The notes under the pieces: generated by a model
What the model was told of the DNA's origin: nothing
Seen by the model: only the letters and a program-made list of their open reading frames with translations
Database searches by the model: none
In this document: piece after piece, positions 49,982-57,233 of the stretch
Layout of the letters: each line of letters opens with the position of its first letter
Position numbering within the stretch: the stretch's first letter is position 1
Translations under genes and position numbers: made by a program
DNA from: Mixta gaviniae
GTDB lineage: Bacteria; Pseudomonadota; Gammaproteobacteria; Enterobacterales; Enterobacteriaceae
Length of the DNA: 64,000 bases
Assembly: GCF_002953195.1 (NCBI RefSeq)
Contig: NZ_CP026377.1
Coordinates: 1,674,001 to 1,738,000 of the forward strand
Direction: 5' to 3'

Positions 49982-50947
49982 ATGGATTCCGTTTCACAGT
50001 GGGTTCTCGGCGCCTCGGTGTCGATGGCCGTTATGGGCCGCCGGGTGCCGCTTTGGCAATCGGCGCTGGTGGGCGCGTTCTGCGGCACGCTGCCCGACCT
50101 TGATGTGTTTCTCGATCATGGCGATGCAATCAGTAATATGACGCTGCATCGCACCGAAAGTCATGCGCTGTTCTGGCTGACGCTCATTTCTCCCCTGCTC
50201 GCCTGGCTGCTCGCCGGGGCGCTGAAGCAAACCTTTCAGTGGGTTCGCTGGTGGCCGGCTGTCTGGCTGGCATTGATTACCCATCCGCTGCTCGATTTGA
50301 TGACGGTGTATGGCACCCAGCTCGGCCTGCCGTTTACCGATTACCCCTGGGCTATCGGCAGCGTGTTTATTGTCGATCCGCTCTATACGCTGCCGCTGAT
50401 TATCGGCCTGATCGCTGCTTTTTGGCGGCGCGAAGCGCGCTGGAGCCGCGCCGGACTGGCAGTAAGCTCACTCTATCTGCTCTGGAGCGTGGCGGTGCAG
50501 GGCATCGCCACCGGGCAGACGGCGCCGCAGGTCGCGCGGCTGGCAGGCGAGAACGCGCGGCTGCTGGTCACGCCCACCGCTTTTAACACCCTGGTCTGGC
50601 GCGTGGTGGCGGTGACGCCGGAGCAATATTACGAAGGTTACTGGTCGCTGTTGTCGCCCCGGCGCCCGCTGCAGCTTAGCGCGCACTCTCGTGGCGCAGC
50701 GCTTTACCCGCAGTGGCAAGGGGATGGGGCGGTAGAGCGGGTCGCCTGGTTCAGCCACGGCTTTTTTGCGCTGCGCGAGCAGCAGGGCCATCTGCTGATC
50801 AGCGATCTGCGCATGGGCGAAGCGCCGCACTTCACCTTTACCTTCGATTTGGGCACGCCGCAGGCGCGTGATCCGCATCCGACGCGTCTGCCTTCCGCGC
50901 GGCCCTCGCTGGCGGAGAGCTGGCGAACGCTGCGTCAGCGCTTATAA
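49982..50947 (+). CDS. YdjM-like membrane-bound metal-dependent hydrolase
   Basis: Inner-membrane protein of the LexA-binding/YdjM (DUF457) family, annotated as metal-dependent hydrolases. It has 321 residues. The N-terminal half has four to five helices with conserved polar residues: GTLPDLDVFLDHGDAI, LHRTESHALFW and ITHPLLDLMTVYGTQ (likely metal ligands). The C-terminal half (about 190-321) is soluble. The substrate is unknown. No LexA box is visible upstream, unlike E. coli ydjM. It ends in a good terminator. Confidence 0.85.
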   Translation: MDSVSQWVLGASVSMAVMGRRVPLWQSALVGAFCGTLPDLDVFLDHGDAISNMTLHRTESHALFWLTLISPLLAWLLAGALKQTFQWVRWWPAVWLALITHPLLDLMTVYGTQLGLPFTDYPWAIGSVFIVDPLYTLPLIIGLIAAFWRREARWSRAGLAVSSLYLLWSVAVQGIATGQTAPQVARLAGENARLLVTPTAFNTLVWRVVAVTPEQYYEGYWSLLSPRRPLQLSAHSRGAALYPQWQGDGAVERVAWFSHGFFALREQQGHLLISDLRMGEAPHFTFTFDLGTPQARDPHPTRLPSARPSLAESWRTLRQRL

Positions 50948-50949
50948 AG

Positions 50950-50980
50950 AAAAAGGGCGAACCTCGGTTCGCCCTTTTTG
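50950..50980. terminator. Bidirectional terminator between ydjM-like gene and cycA
   Basis: Stem AAAAGGGCGAACC / GGTTCGCCCTTTT with a very short loop, A-run before and T-run after. Confidence 0.88.
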
Positions 50981-50993
50981 CGCTATCGCCCGA

Positions 50994-52388
50994 TCAGCGT
51001 GCCTTGCGGCGACGCATCCACCAGCCGAAGCCCAGCATAATAAACCACAGCGGCGTGACTATCAGCGCGTTGCGGGTATCTTCCTGCAGGGTCAGCAGAA
51101 CGATAACAAAGGCGAAGAAGGCCAGGCAGACCCAGCACATCACCTTGCCCAGCGGCATTTTAAAGGTGGACTGGCGGTGACGCTCCGGATACTTCTTACG
51201 GTACGCCATGTACGAGCAGAGGATAATGCTCCAGACGAACATAAACAGGATGGCCGAAACGGTGGTGACCATGGTGAAAACCGTCATCACGTTAGGGATC
51301 AGGTAGATCAGCGCCACGCCCGCCAGCAGGCAGAAGCAGGAGAAGAACAGCCCCGAGGTCGGCACCGCGCGCGCCGAGAGGCGACCGAAGGTGCGGTGCG
51401 CGACGCCCTGTTCCGCCAGGCCGTAAAGCATACGGCTGGTGGAGAAGATGCCGCTGTTGGCGGAGGAGGCCGCAGAGGTTAGCACCACGAAGTTAACGAT
51501 GCTGGCCGCCGCCGGCAGGCCAATCAGCATAAACATCTCAACGAACGGGCTGCGATCGGCCACCACGCTGTCCCAGGGCGTCACCGCCATAATCACCATC
51601 AGTGCCAGTACATAAAACATAATGACGCGCAGCGGAATAGCGTTGATGGCGCGCGGCAATACCTTATGCGGATCGTGGGTTTCTGCGGCGGCAGTGCCTA
51701 CCAGCTCAATGCCGACAAAGGCGAAAACGGCGATCTGGAAGCCGGCGAAGAAGCCGCTCAGCCCTTTCGGGAACATACCGCCATGATCCCAGATGTTGGA
51801 GAGCGCCGCCGTGCCGCCGCCAGGCGAGGGATAGTGCATCGCCACCAGCACGACGCCGGTAACAATCAGTGCGACGATGGCGACGATTTTAATAATCGCG
51901 AACCAGAATTCCATCTCGCCGAACATCTTCACCGTCACGATATTCAGCGCAAGGAACACCACCACGCAGAGCAGGGCGCTCATCCAGATGGAGAAATCGG
52001 GGAACCAGAGCTGGAAATAGGCGCTGATCGCCACCACGTCGGCGATGCCGGTCACCACCCAGCAGAACCAGTAGGTCCAGCCGGTAAAGTAGCCCGCCCA
52101 GGGGCCGAGCAGGTCGGCGGCGAAATCGCTAAAGGATTTGTATTCCAGATTCGACAACAGCAGCTCGCCCATGGCGCGCATGACGAAAAACAGCATAAAG
52201 CCGATGATCATATAGACGAAAATGATCGACGGTCCCGCCAGGCTGATGGTTTTCCCGGAGCCCATAAACAGGCCGGTGCCGATCGCGCCGCCGATAGCCA
52301 TTAGCTGAATATGACGATTATGCAGGCTGCGCCGGAGCTTATCCGGGCCTTCTGCTTTTTGCAGTGTACTTTTCACGTTGTCTACCAT
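50994..52388 (-). CDS. cycA: Amino acid permease CycA (D-serine/D-alanine/glycine transporter)
   Basis: APC-superfamily proton symporter in the inner membrane with 12 helices. It has 464 residues (E. coli CycA 470), with long near-identical stretches such as NRHIQLMAIGGAIGTGLFMGSGKTISLAGPSIIFVYMIIGFML and GLSGFFAGFQIAVFAFVGIELVG. Together with SsuABC and RutG it is one of several importers in the window. In E. coli cycA lies far away, so its placement here marks a rearrangement. AGGAACC precedes the ATG. In E. coli the mRNA is a GcvB target. Confidence 0.92.
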   Translation of the reverse strand: MVDNVKSTLQKAEGPDKLRRSLHNRHIQLMAIGGAIGTGLFMGSGKTISLAGPSIIFVYMIIGFMLFFVMRAMGELLLSNLEYKSFSDFAADLLGPWAGYFTGWTYWFCWVVTGIADVVAISAYFQLWFPDFSIWMSALLCVVVFLALNIVTVKMFGEMEFWFAIIKIVAIVALIVTGVVLVAMHYPSPGGGTAALSNIWDHGGMFPKGLSGFFAGFQIAVFAFVGIELVGTAAAETHDPHKVLPRAINAIPLRVIMFYVLALMVIMAVTPWDSVVADRSPFVEMFMLIGLPAAASIVNFVVLTSAASSANSGIFSTSRMLYGLAEQGVAHRTFGRLSARAVPTSGLFFSCFCLLAGVALIYLIPNVMTVFTMVTTVSAILFMFVWSIILCSYMAYRKKYPERHRQSTFKMPLGKVMCWVCLAFFAFVIVLLTLQEDTRNALIVTPLWFIMLGFGWWMRRRKAR

Positions 52389-52682
52389 GGAGTGGTTCCT
52401 GTCTGTGATGTTGTGCGGCTCTGCTGGCCGATATTTATCGTTCTTACCGGCAGGTAAGTTGGCATAAGATAGTGTAATTAACGGATTAACAGCTAATGAT
52501 TTTTGCCAATCCTACAGGATCTCTCGCCCGATGTTGGCATCATTTATTTACGTCTGGTGCAAAGGCGCAACTTTTATGCAGCATGGGTATAAAAAACGCA
52601 TCATTGCTCTCTTTTGCAGCAAACGGCGGCGGACTGACTACACTTAATCAGCAACCGCAACGGCGGCTAACGGGAGAAACAG
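52389..52682. other. Divergent region between cycA and the extensin-like gene
   Basis: 294 bases with no convincing gene. It should contain both divergent promoters; no operator was recognised. Confidence 0.45.
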
Positions 52683-53381
52683 GTGAAAGGCATCGCGATC
52701 GCGCTGATGATAATAGTGGCCGCGCTGGCGGGTTTTCCCTGGCTTAAGCATCATCTGCCGACCTACCTGAATCCCTTTGCGCCGCTCTCGGTGACCGATC
52801 CGCCCGGCTGGGTCACGCGCTATAAGCTGCAGCGTATCCGACACGATCCCGCTGCCTGTCTGGCGGTGCTGGAACGCGCGCGCGCGGCAGGGCTGGTGAA
52901 CTTTACCCGGCCGCCGCCGATGCATGGCGCCTGCCCGCTGGCGATGCCGATTCGCATCCAGCGCTTTGCCGGCGTAGGACTCAGCAGCAGCTTTCTCGCC
53001 AGCTGCCCGCTGGCGGTGAGCAGCACCATGTTTATATTGCAGGCGAACCGGCGCGCGCTTGCCGCGCCGCAGCGCTCACCGCTGCGGCAGGTCGAGCATG
53101 TCGGCAGCTACGCCTGCCGCAATATTTATCATCGCGCCCAGGGGCGACGCAGCGAGCATGCGACGGCGGACGCGTGGGATGTAACGGCGTTTCGCCAGGC
53201 GAACGGCGCGCGCATTAGCGTCGGGCGAGACTGGCGCCGGCAAGGGGCGGAGGGCGATTTGCTGCGTCAGTGGTTCAGCGACAGCTGCGTCTGGTTCGGC
53301 AATGCTCTGGGGCCGGACTACAACGCGGCGCACGCCACGCATTTTCATCTGGGGATGCAGGGCTACGGAATTTGTCGTTAG
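52683..53381 (+). CDS. Extensin-like C-terminal domain protein
   Basis: Periplasmic or membrane-anchored protein of the extensin-like_C family (PF06904), found mostly in Proteobacteria and related in fold to peptidase M15-type D-Ala-D-Ala enzymes. It has 232 residues with one N-terminal hydrophobic anchor (GIAIALMIIVAALAGFPWL). The domain (about 50-230) has paired cysteines and the likely metal-site motifs SEHATADAWDV and HATHFHLGMQGYGIC. Role in peptidoglycan processing is an inference. The start is GTG at 52683 with GGGAG upstream. Directly before the AT-rich quorum-sensing region. Confidence 0.85.
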   Translation: MKGIAIALMIIVAALAGFPWLKHHLPTYLNPFAPLSVTDPPGWVTRYKLQRIRHDPAACLAVLERARAAGLVNFTRPPPMHGACPLAMPIRIQRFAGVGLSSSFLASCPLAVSSTMFILQANRRALAAPQRSPLRQVEHVGSYACRNIYHRAQGRRSEHATADAWDVTAFRQANGARISVGRDWRRQGAEGDLLRQWFSDSCVWFGNALGPDYNAAHATHFHLGMQGYGICR

Positions 53382-53630
53382 TACCGCTGTTTTTTAGCGC
53401 ATCTGCTGAAAAAACGGCCCCCTGAAGCGTAAATTATTGTAATCGACGCCTTGTTTTCCTGAATAAAATTTAATACCGCATCTCAGTTTTTCTAATATAA
53501 ATTATAATAATCATTGGCAGAGATTATTACGCACAAATCAGAATGTTAATTTGCCTGCGTTTCATTTACGGGGCAAAACGGAGCCATCTATTAGCCTCTT
53601 TTATGTGTTGGCTTTCTATTCTGACGAAAA

Positions 53631-53645
53631 CCAGGATTATCCTGG
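53631..53645. repeat. 15-bp palindrome upstream of luxR
   Basis: CCAGGATTATCCTGG: 7-base arms around a single central T. Size and symmetry fit a homodimeric DNA-binding protein site; the protein is unknown. Confidence 0.55.
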
Positions 53646-53851
53646 ATTGCGTCTGCCCGCCACTGGGTTATAGTTTGTAGCAGATCGCAAAAATCTATTC
53701 TGTCCAAAGTGCAAGGGGATTGAATAGTTTTAAGAAAAATCTTACCCTCTGCAGGTTGGCGGTAAAGAATGTATAAAAGCAGCGCTAATGAATATAACTT
53801 TACTAAATTACAAGGATTTGATTGGTATACTTAAGGCATTAAGTTTACATC

Positions 53852-53901
53852 TGCTTAACGGACCAGAAATGCAGCATTTTTAAAGCCGCATCCGTTAAGC
53901 A
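53852..53901. repeat. Inverted repeat upstream of luxR
   Basis: Perfect 11-base arms TGCTTAACGGA and TCCGTTAAGCA separated by 28 bases, ending 105 bases before the luxR start. It may form a hairpin or a pair of operator half-sites. Confidence 0.7.
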
Positions 53902-54006
53902 ATATAATTAAAAAAATTTTTCGAGAGCATTTAATTTTTTGTTACATCGGTGGCAGTTTGACTTAAACCACGGCGCGAGCGGTCAGCGCGTACCGGTGAG
54001 GCTTTA

Positions 54007-54726
54007 ATGACGTTCGATGATTACTTTGCCTGGCGCAGGGAGGTCGAGGCTCAGTTTTTTTTACTGAATAACACTGAAGAGTTAACAAACGCGTTGCAAC
54101 AGCAGATTGAAGCGCTGGGGCTGGATCACTTTGCCTTATTTATTCGTCATCCTGTCCCTTTTACCCGGCCGAAAACCTTTCTTTTCACCACATACCCATC
54201 GAGCTGGATAAAGCGATACGATAATGAAAACTATTATGCCGTCGATCCTATTTTGCGTGAGTGTCTGCCGGGAAAATTTATAGCCTGGGGGGATGCCGTT
54301 TCGGAGAAGAATGAAATATTCTGGCGGGAGGCAAAAGCGTATGGATTGGCGTCAGGCTTTTCCTGTTCGCTGATGGCCTGCAACCGCGCGACAGGTATAT
54401 TATCGGTGGCATCAAAAAAAGCGTTAAATATGCTGCACATGATGCCGCAAAAACAGTTGAGACTGCAGTATCTTTTGGATCTGTCGCTACAAACGCTGCT
54501 GCGTTTAGATGATGTGTCGATGCGGATTTTAGATATAACCTTAAGTCCACGCGAACTGGAAATTTTAAAATGGACGGCGGAAGGAAAAACGGCTGCGGAG
54601 ATTTCATTGATACTTTCTATCTCGCCTTACACGGTTAACTTCCATCAAAAGAATTTGCAGAAGCGTTTTAACGCGCCGAATAAAACTCAGGTTGCCAGCT
54701 ATGCGGCTGCGATTGGCTTGCTGTGA
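54007..54726 (+). CDS. sdiA: LuxR-family quorum-sensing receptor, SdiA orthologue
   Basis: Transcription factor that binds N-acyl-homoserine lactones. It has 239 residues. Autoinducer-binding domain (about 20-165): the TraR/SdiA ligand residues are present as Trp in TYPSSWIKRY, Tyr, the DP pair in YYAVDPIL, Trp in FIAWGDA and Gly in GLASGFS. C-terminal LuxR helix-turn-helix (about 175-236): LSPRELEILKWTAEGKTAAEISLILSISPYTVNFHQKNLQ, almost identical to E. coli SdiA; RHPVPFTRPK also matches SdiA exactly. GAGG precedes the ATG. It sits near yecF and uvrY, as sdiA does in E. coli, but here it is followed by luxI. The gene is more AT-rich than its neighbours. Confidence 0.95.
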   Translation: MTFDDYFAWRREVEAQFFLLNNTEELTNALQQQIEALGLDHFALFIRHPVPFTRPKTFLFTTYPSSWIKRYDNENYYAVDPILRECLPGKFIAWGDAVSEKNEIFWREAKAYGLASGFSCSLMACNRATGILSVASKKALNMLHMMPQKQLRLQYLLDLSLQTLLRLDDVSMRILDITLSPRELEILKWTAEGKTAAEISLILSISPYTVNFHQKNLQKRFNAPNKTQVASYAAAIGLL

Positions 54727-54736
54727 CGAGCATTGC

Positions 54737-54756
54737 AACTACTAAATTTAGTAGTT
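54737..54756. promoter_or_regulatory. Candidate lux box
   Basis: Perfect 20-bp palindrome AACTACTAAATTTAGTAGTT, 11 bases after the luxR stop and 97 bases before luxI. Length, symmetry and position match the sites LuxR-type regulators use to activate luxI. Confidence 0.8.
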
Positions 54757-54809
54757 TCATAAGGTTAACCGGTTGTCTACCCTTCGGCCGGGGTATCAGC
54801 TGGGTAAAC

Positions 54810-54825
54810 GCCGTATGCATACGGC
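54810..54825. repeat. 16-bp palindrome in the luxI leader
   Basis: GCCGTATGCATACGGC, perfectly self-complementary, 28 bases before the luxI start. It could be a second operator or an mRNA hairpin near the ribosome-binding site. Confidence 0.6.
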
Positions 54826-54852
54826 TCAAACGAGGGAGTGCGACAGGGGAAC

Positions 54853-55473
54853 ATGATGAAGATTATCCAAACCCAGCTAAAGGATATGCCATCCTCGTTA
54901 TTGGCGGAATTGGGCAGTTATCGCTACAGCGTATTTGCGCGCGGCGAAGGGTGGTCGATACCCTCGCGGCTGAGTACGCCAGGGCAGGAGTACGATCGCT
55001 TTGACCGTTCCGACGTCACCTGGCTTATTGCCTGGCATGCGCGTCTCGGCATTTGCGGCTGCGCGCGGCTGATGCAGTGGCAGGAGCCGGGTAATATCGA
55101 AGGGATTAGCGTACCGTTCGATCGTAAAGAAGCGGTGTGGGAGATGTCGCGTTTTTCCGCACGTCTTGACGTCGATAATGAGCTGCCGCTGACCATTCTC
55201 TGGCATGCTGTGCAGCTGGCGGAGTTATCAGGCATCGATTATCTGGTCAGCGCCGCGACGCCGATGCTGGAGCAGATGTTTGAGCAGCATAAGGTGGGGT
55301 TCGAGCCCCTGACGCCGGGGCTGATTCAGTCTGAGGACAATCTGTTCGCGGTGAAAATCCCGGTGAAGCAGCAGGAGCTGGCGGAAAAATATCGCGGCGC
55401 GCGTCGCTTCAGCCCGGAAGAAGTCCTGCCTTCGCTGGGGGTTTCCATCAACTGGCAGTCGCACGGGCGTTAA
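54853..55473 (+). CDS. Acyl-homoserine-lactone synthase (LuxI family)
   Basis: Makes N-acyl-homoserine lactone from S-adenosylmethionine and an acyl-ACP. It has 206 residues from ATG 54853 (MMKIIQTQLKDMPSSLLAELG). Core residues of the family are present: Arg and Phe in YRYSVFARGEGW, Trp, Asp-Asp in QEYDRFDRSD, Arg in GICGCARLM, and Glu-Arg in WEMSRFSARLD. It looks closer to the RhlI type than to EsaI. The segment corresponding to the usual Thr-Pro-Tyr-Met-Leu stretch is replaced by QWQEPGNIEGISVPF, so chain-length specificity cannot be predicted. AGGGGAAC precedes the ATG; the frame also opens at GTG 54838. Partner of the upstream luxR. Confidence 0.94.
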   Translation: MMKIIQTQLKDMPSSLLAELGSYRYSVFARGEGWSIPSRLSTPGQEYDRFDRSDVTWLIAWHARLGICGCARLMQWQEPGNIEGISVPFDRKEAVWEMSRFSARLDVDNELPLTILWHAVQLAELSGIDYLVSAATPMLEQMFEQHKVGFEPLTPGLIQSEDNLFAVKIPVKQQELAEKYRGARRFSPEEVLPSLGVSINWQSHGR

Positions 55474-55805
55474 CGCCAGCGCGTCCAGAGCGTAATCAGC
55501 AACCATGCGGCCAGCACCCAGCAAAGCACGGCGCTGGCCAGCGCAAGCGGCAGCCGCATTATGCCGATAAAAAACCACAGCGAAAGCAGATAGAGAAAGT
55601 AGGGCAGGATAGCCCACATGCCGAACACCAGCGTGGCGCGCAGCGCCGCCGTGCCCTTATCGGTTGCGACCAGATAGTGCGCGATCAGCGCGAAGGTAGG
55701 AAACAGCGGCAGCAGACCCGCAATGTAGTAGTTCTTACTCTTCGCCAGCAGGCCGATCGCCACCACCATGAGCGCGCCAATCAGCGCCTTTAGCAACAAA
55801 CCCAT
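55470..55805 (-). CDS. GlpM family membrane protein
   Basis: Small inner-membrane protein of the GlpM family, 111 residues from ATG 55805 (MGLLLKALIGALMVVAIGLLAKS). Four helices are visible, including YYIAGLLPLFPTFALIAHYLV and LALASAVLCWVLAAWLLITLW. The family was named from Pseudomonas, where it was linked to alginate production; biochemical function unknown. The frame runs upstream to 55937, but the added residues are Arg-rich and not family-like. Tail-to-tail with luxI, overlapping by 4 bases. Confidence 0.85.
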   Translation of the reverse strand: MGLLLKALIGALMVVAIGLLAKSKNYYIAGLLPLFPTFALIAHYLVATDKGTAALRATLVFGMWAILPYFLYLLSLWFFIGIMRLPLALASAVLCWVLAAWLLITLWTRWR

Positions 55806-55872
55806 TATCTTATCCGCGGCAAAAGGCTTAACATGCGTGAAGCAGGCCGCAAAATCAATGGGTTCGCCCGAC

Positions 55873-56097
55873 TTAACGCCGATAAGCCGCCTTGATCTGG
55901 CCGATGGTCTGGCTGAAGGTTTCCGCCTGCTGTGCATCGTCCAGCTGCGCGATAACGCGCTCCATGTTGATAATCACTTTGCCTGCGTCCGCCTGGCCCA
56001 TGCCTTTTAGCATCATAGTGACCATCGCTTTCAGGCAGGCGACTTCATTCGCCAGGGTTTTTGCGTCTTCTGAAGTGGTAAAGTCGTTCTGTCCCAT
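55873..56097 (-). CDS. yecF: YecF (DUF2594) family protein
   Basis: Small cytoplasmic protein of unknown function, 74 residues, the same length as E. coli YecF. Conserved core LANEVACLKAMVTMMLKGMGQADAGKVIINMERVIAQL and C-terminal GQIKAAYRR. GGAGAAAC precedes the ATG. In E. coli yecF stands between sdiA and uvrY, so this gene anchors the locus identity. Confidence 0.94.
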   Translation of the reverse strand: MGQNDFTTSEDAKTLANEVACLKAMVTMMLKGMGQADAGKVIINMERVIAQLDDAQQAETFSQTIGQIKAAYRR

Positions 56098-56573
56098 AGT
56101 TTCTCCTTGATAAACCTGTGTAAATATTCAGGTCGCTCCGCGCGTCCTGAACGGCTAAAAGTATAACATAAATTATGAGACCGCTTTCTCACCCGACGCA
56201 GGCGACTGCGGAATAATTCACCATCTGAACCTGCGCCATAAAATAAATCGCCGCCGTTATTTTCTCAGGCGTTTTGCCGCATAGCGTCAGCAATAATAAA
56301 AAGAATAATCACCTGGGTGATTAATTTAACCTGCTGTATAAAAAGGGTTTTTAATGTTTTAACTGCGCTTTGCTTATTTTTAACGCTTTTAACTTTTTAT
56401 TATCTGAGGCGGTGGAAAAATTTCACCAGGCGGAGAATAATCGCGCTGCCGCGCGCTATTACCGTCCCCTAAAAAAACGGTGAATTATGTTCAAACCGCC
56501 CACAAAAGAGAGTAACATTAAGCCGCTTAATTAAAGTGTCCCATAAACATCACCTTTCCGGAGAAATCCTCTT
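56098..56573. promoter_or_regulatory. Divergent region between yecF and uvrY
   Basis: 476 bases, AT-rich, with no convincing open frame. The end (AGTGTCCCATAAACATCACC, then CCGGAGAAATCC) is the uvrY leader and ribosome-binding site. In E. coli SdiA activates uvrY, but no lux-box-like palindrome comparable to 54737-54756 was seen here. Confidence 0.5.
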
Positions 56574-57233
56574 TTGATTAGCATTCTTCTTGTGGATGAC
56601 CACGAACTGGTACGCGCAGGGATTCGTCGCATACTGGAAGATATCAAAGGTATTCGGGTAGCCGGCGAGGCATGCTGCGGTGAGGATGCGGTGAAATGGT
56701 GTCGCACCAATCAGGTTGACGTCATCCTGATGGACATGAATATGCCGGGCATCGGCGGCCTGGAGGCGACGCGCAAAATCGTGCGCTTCAATCCTGACGC
56801 CAAAATCATCATGTTAACCATCCATACGGAAAATCCGCTGCCGGCGAAGGTCATGCAGGCGGGGGCGGCAGGCTACCTGAGCAAAGGCGCCGCGCCACAA
56901 GAGGTGATCAGCGCCATTCGCTCGGTGCATGCGGGACAGCGTTATATCGCCTCGGATATCGCGCAGCAGATGGCGTTAAGCCAGATTGAGCCTGAAAAGA
57001 GCGAATCTCCCTTCAGCTGTTTGTCGGAACGGGAATTGCAGATTATGCTGATGATAACCAAAGGGCAGAAAGTGACAGACATTTCTGAACAGCTTAATCT
57101 GAGCCCCAAAACCGTTAACAGCTACCGTTACCGTATGTTTAGTAAACTGAATATCAGTGGCGACGTAGAGTTAACGCATCTGGCCATCCGGCATGGCCTG
57201 TTTAATGCGGAGTCGTTGATCAGTAGTGAATGA
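56574..57233 (+). CDS. uvrY: Response regulator UvrY (GacA)
   Basis: FixJ/NarL-type regulator of the BarA-UvrY two-component system, which turns on CsrB/CsrC sRNAs. It has 219 residues. Receiver domain (1-120): acidic pocket [12 protein letters not shown], phospho-acceptor Asp54 in [12 protein letters not shown], and MLTIHTENP and SKGAAP (switch and Lys). HTH (about 150-205): [44 protein letters not shown]. The start is TTG at 56574, as in E. coli. Its stop overlaps uvrC by 8 bases. Confidence 0.97.
   Translation: MISILLVDDHELVRAGIRRILEDIKGIRVAGEACCGEDAVKWCRTNQVDVILMDMNMPGIGGLEATRKIVRFNPDAKIIMLTIHTENPLPAKVMQAGAAGYLSKGAAPQEVISAIRSVHAGQRYIASDIAQQMALSQIEPEKSESPFSCLSERELQIMLMITKGQKVTDISEQLNLSPKTVNSYRYRMFSKLNISGDVELTHLAIRHGLFNAESLISSE

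Larger units (their letters stand above)
53382..54006. promoter_or_regulatory. AT-rich gene-free region upstream of luxR
   Basis: 625 bases, markedly AT-rich compared with the neighbours and without a credible open frame. It contains at least two dyads (53631-53645 and 53852-53901, listed separately). It is likely to carry the luxR promoter and regulatory sites. Its composition suggests either foreign origin or an H-NS-type silenced promoter region. Confidence 0.6.

Noticed and set aside
56574..57233. TTG start of uvrY as a defect
   Set aside because: E. coli uvrY also starts with TTG and the ribosome-binding site fits.
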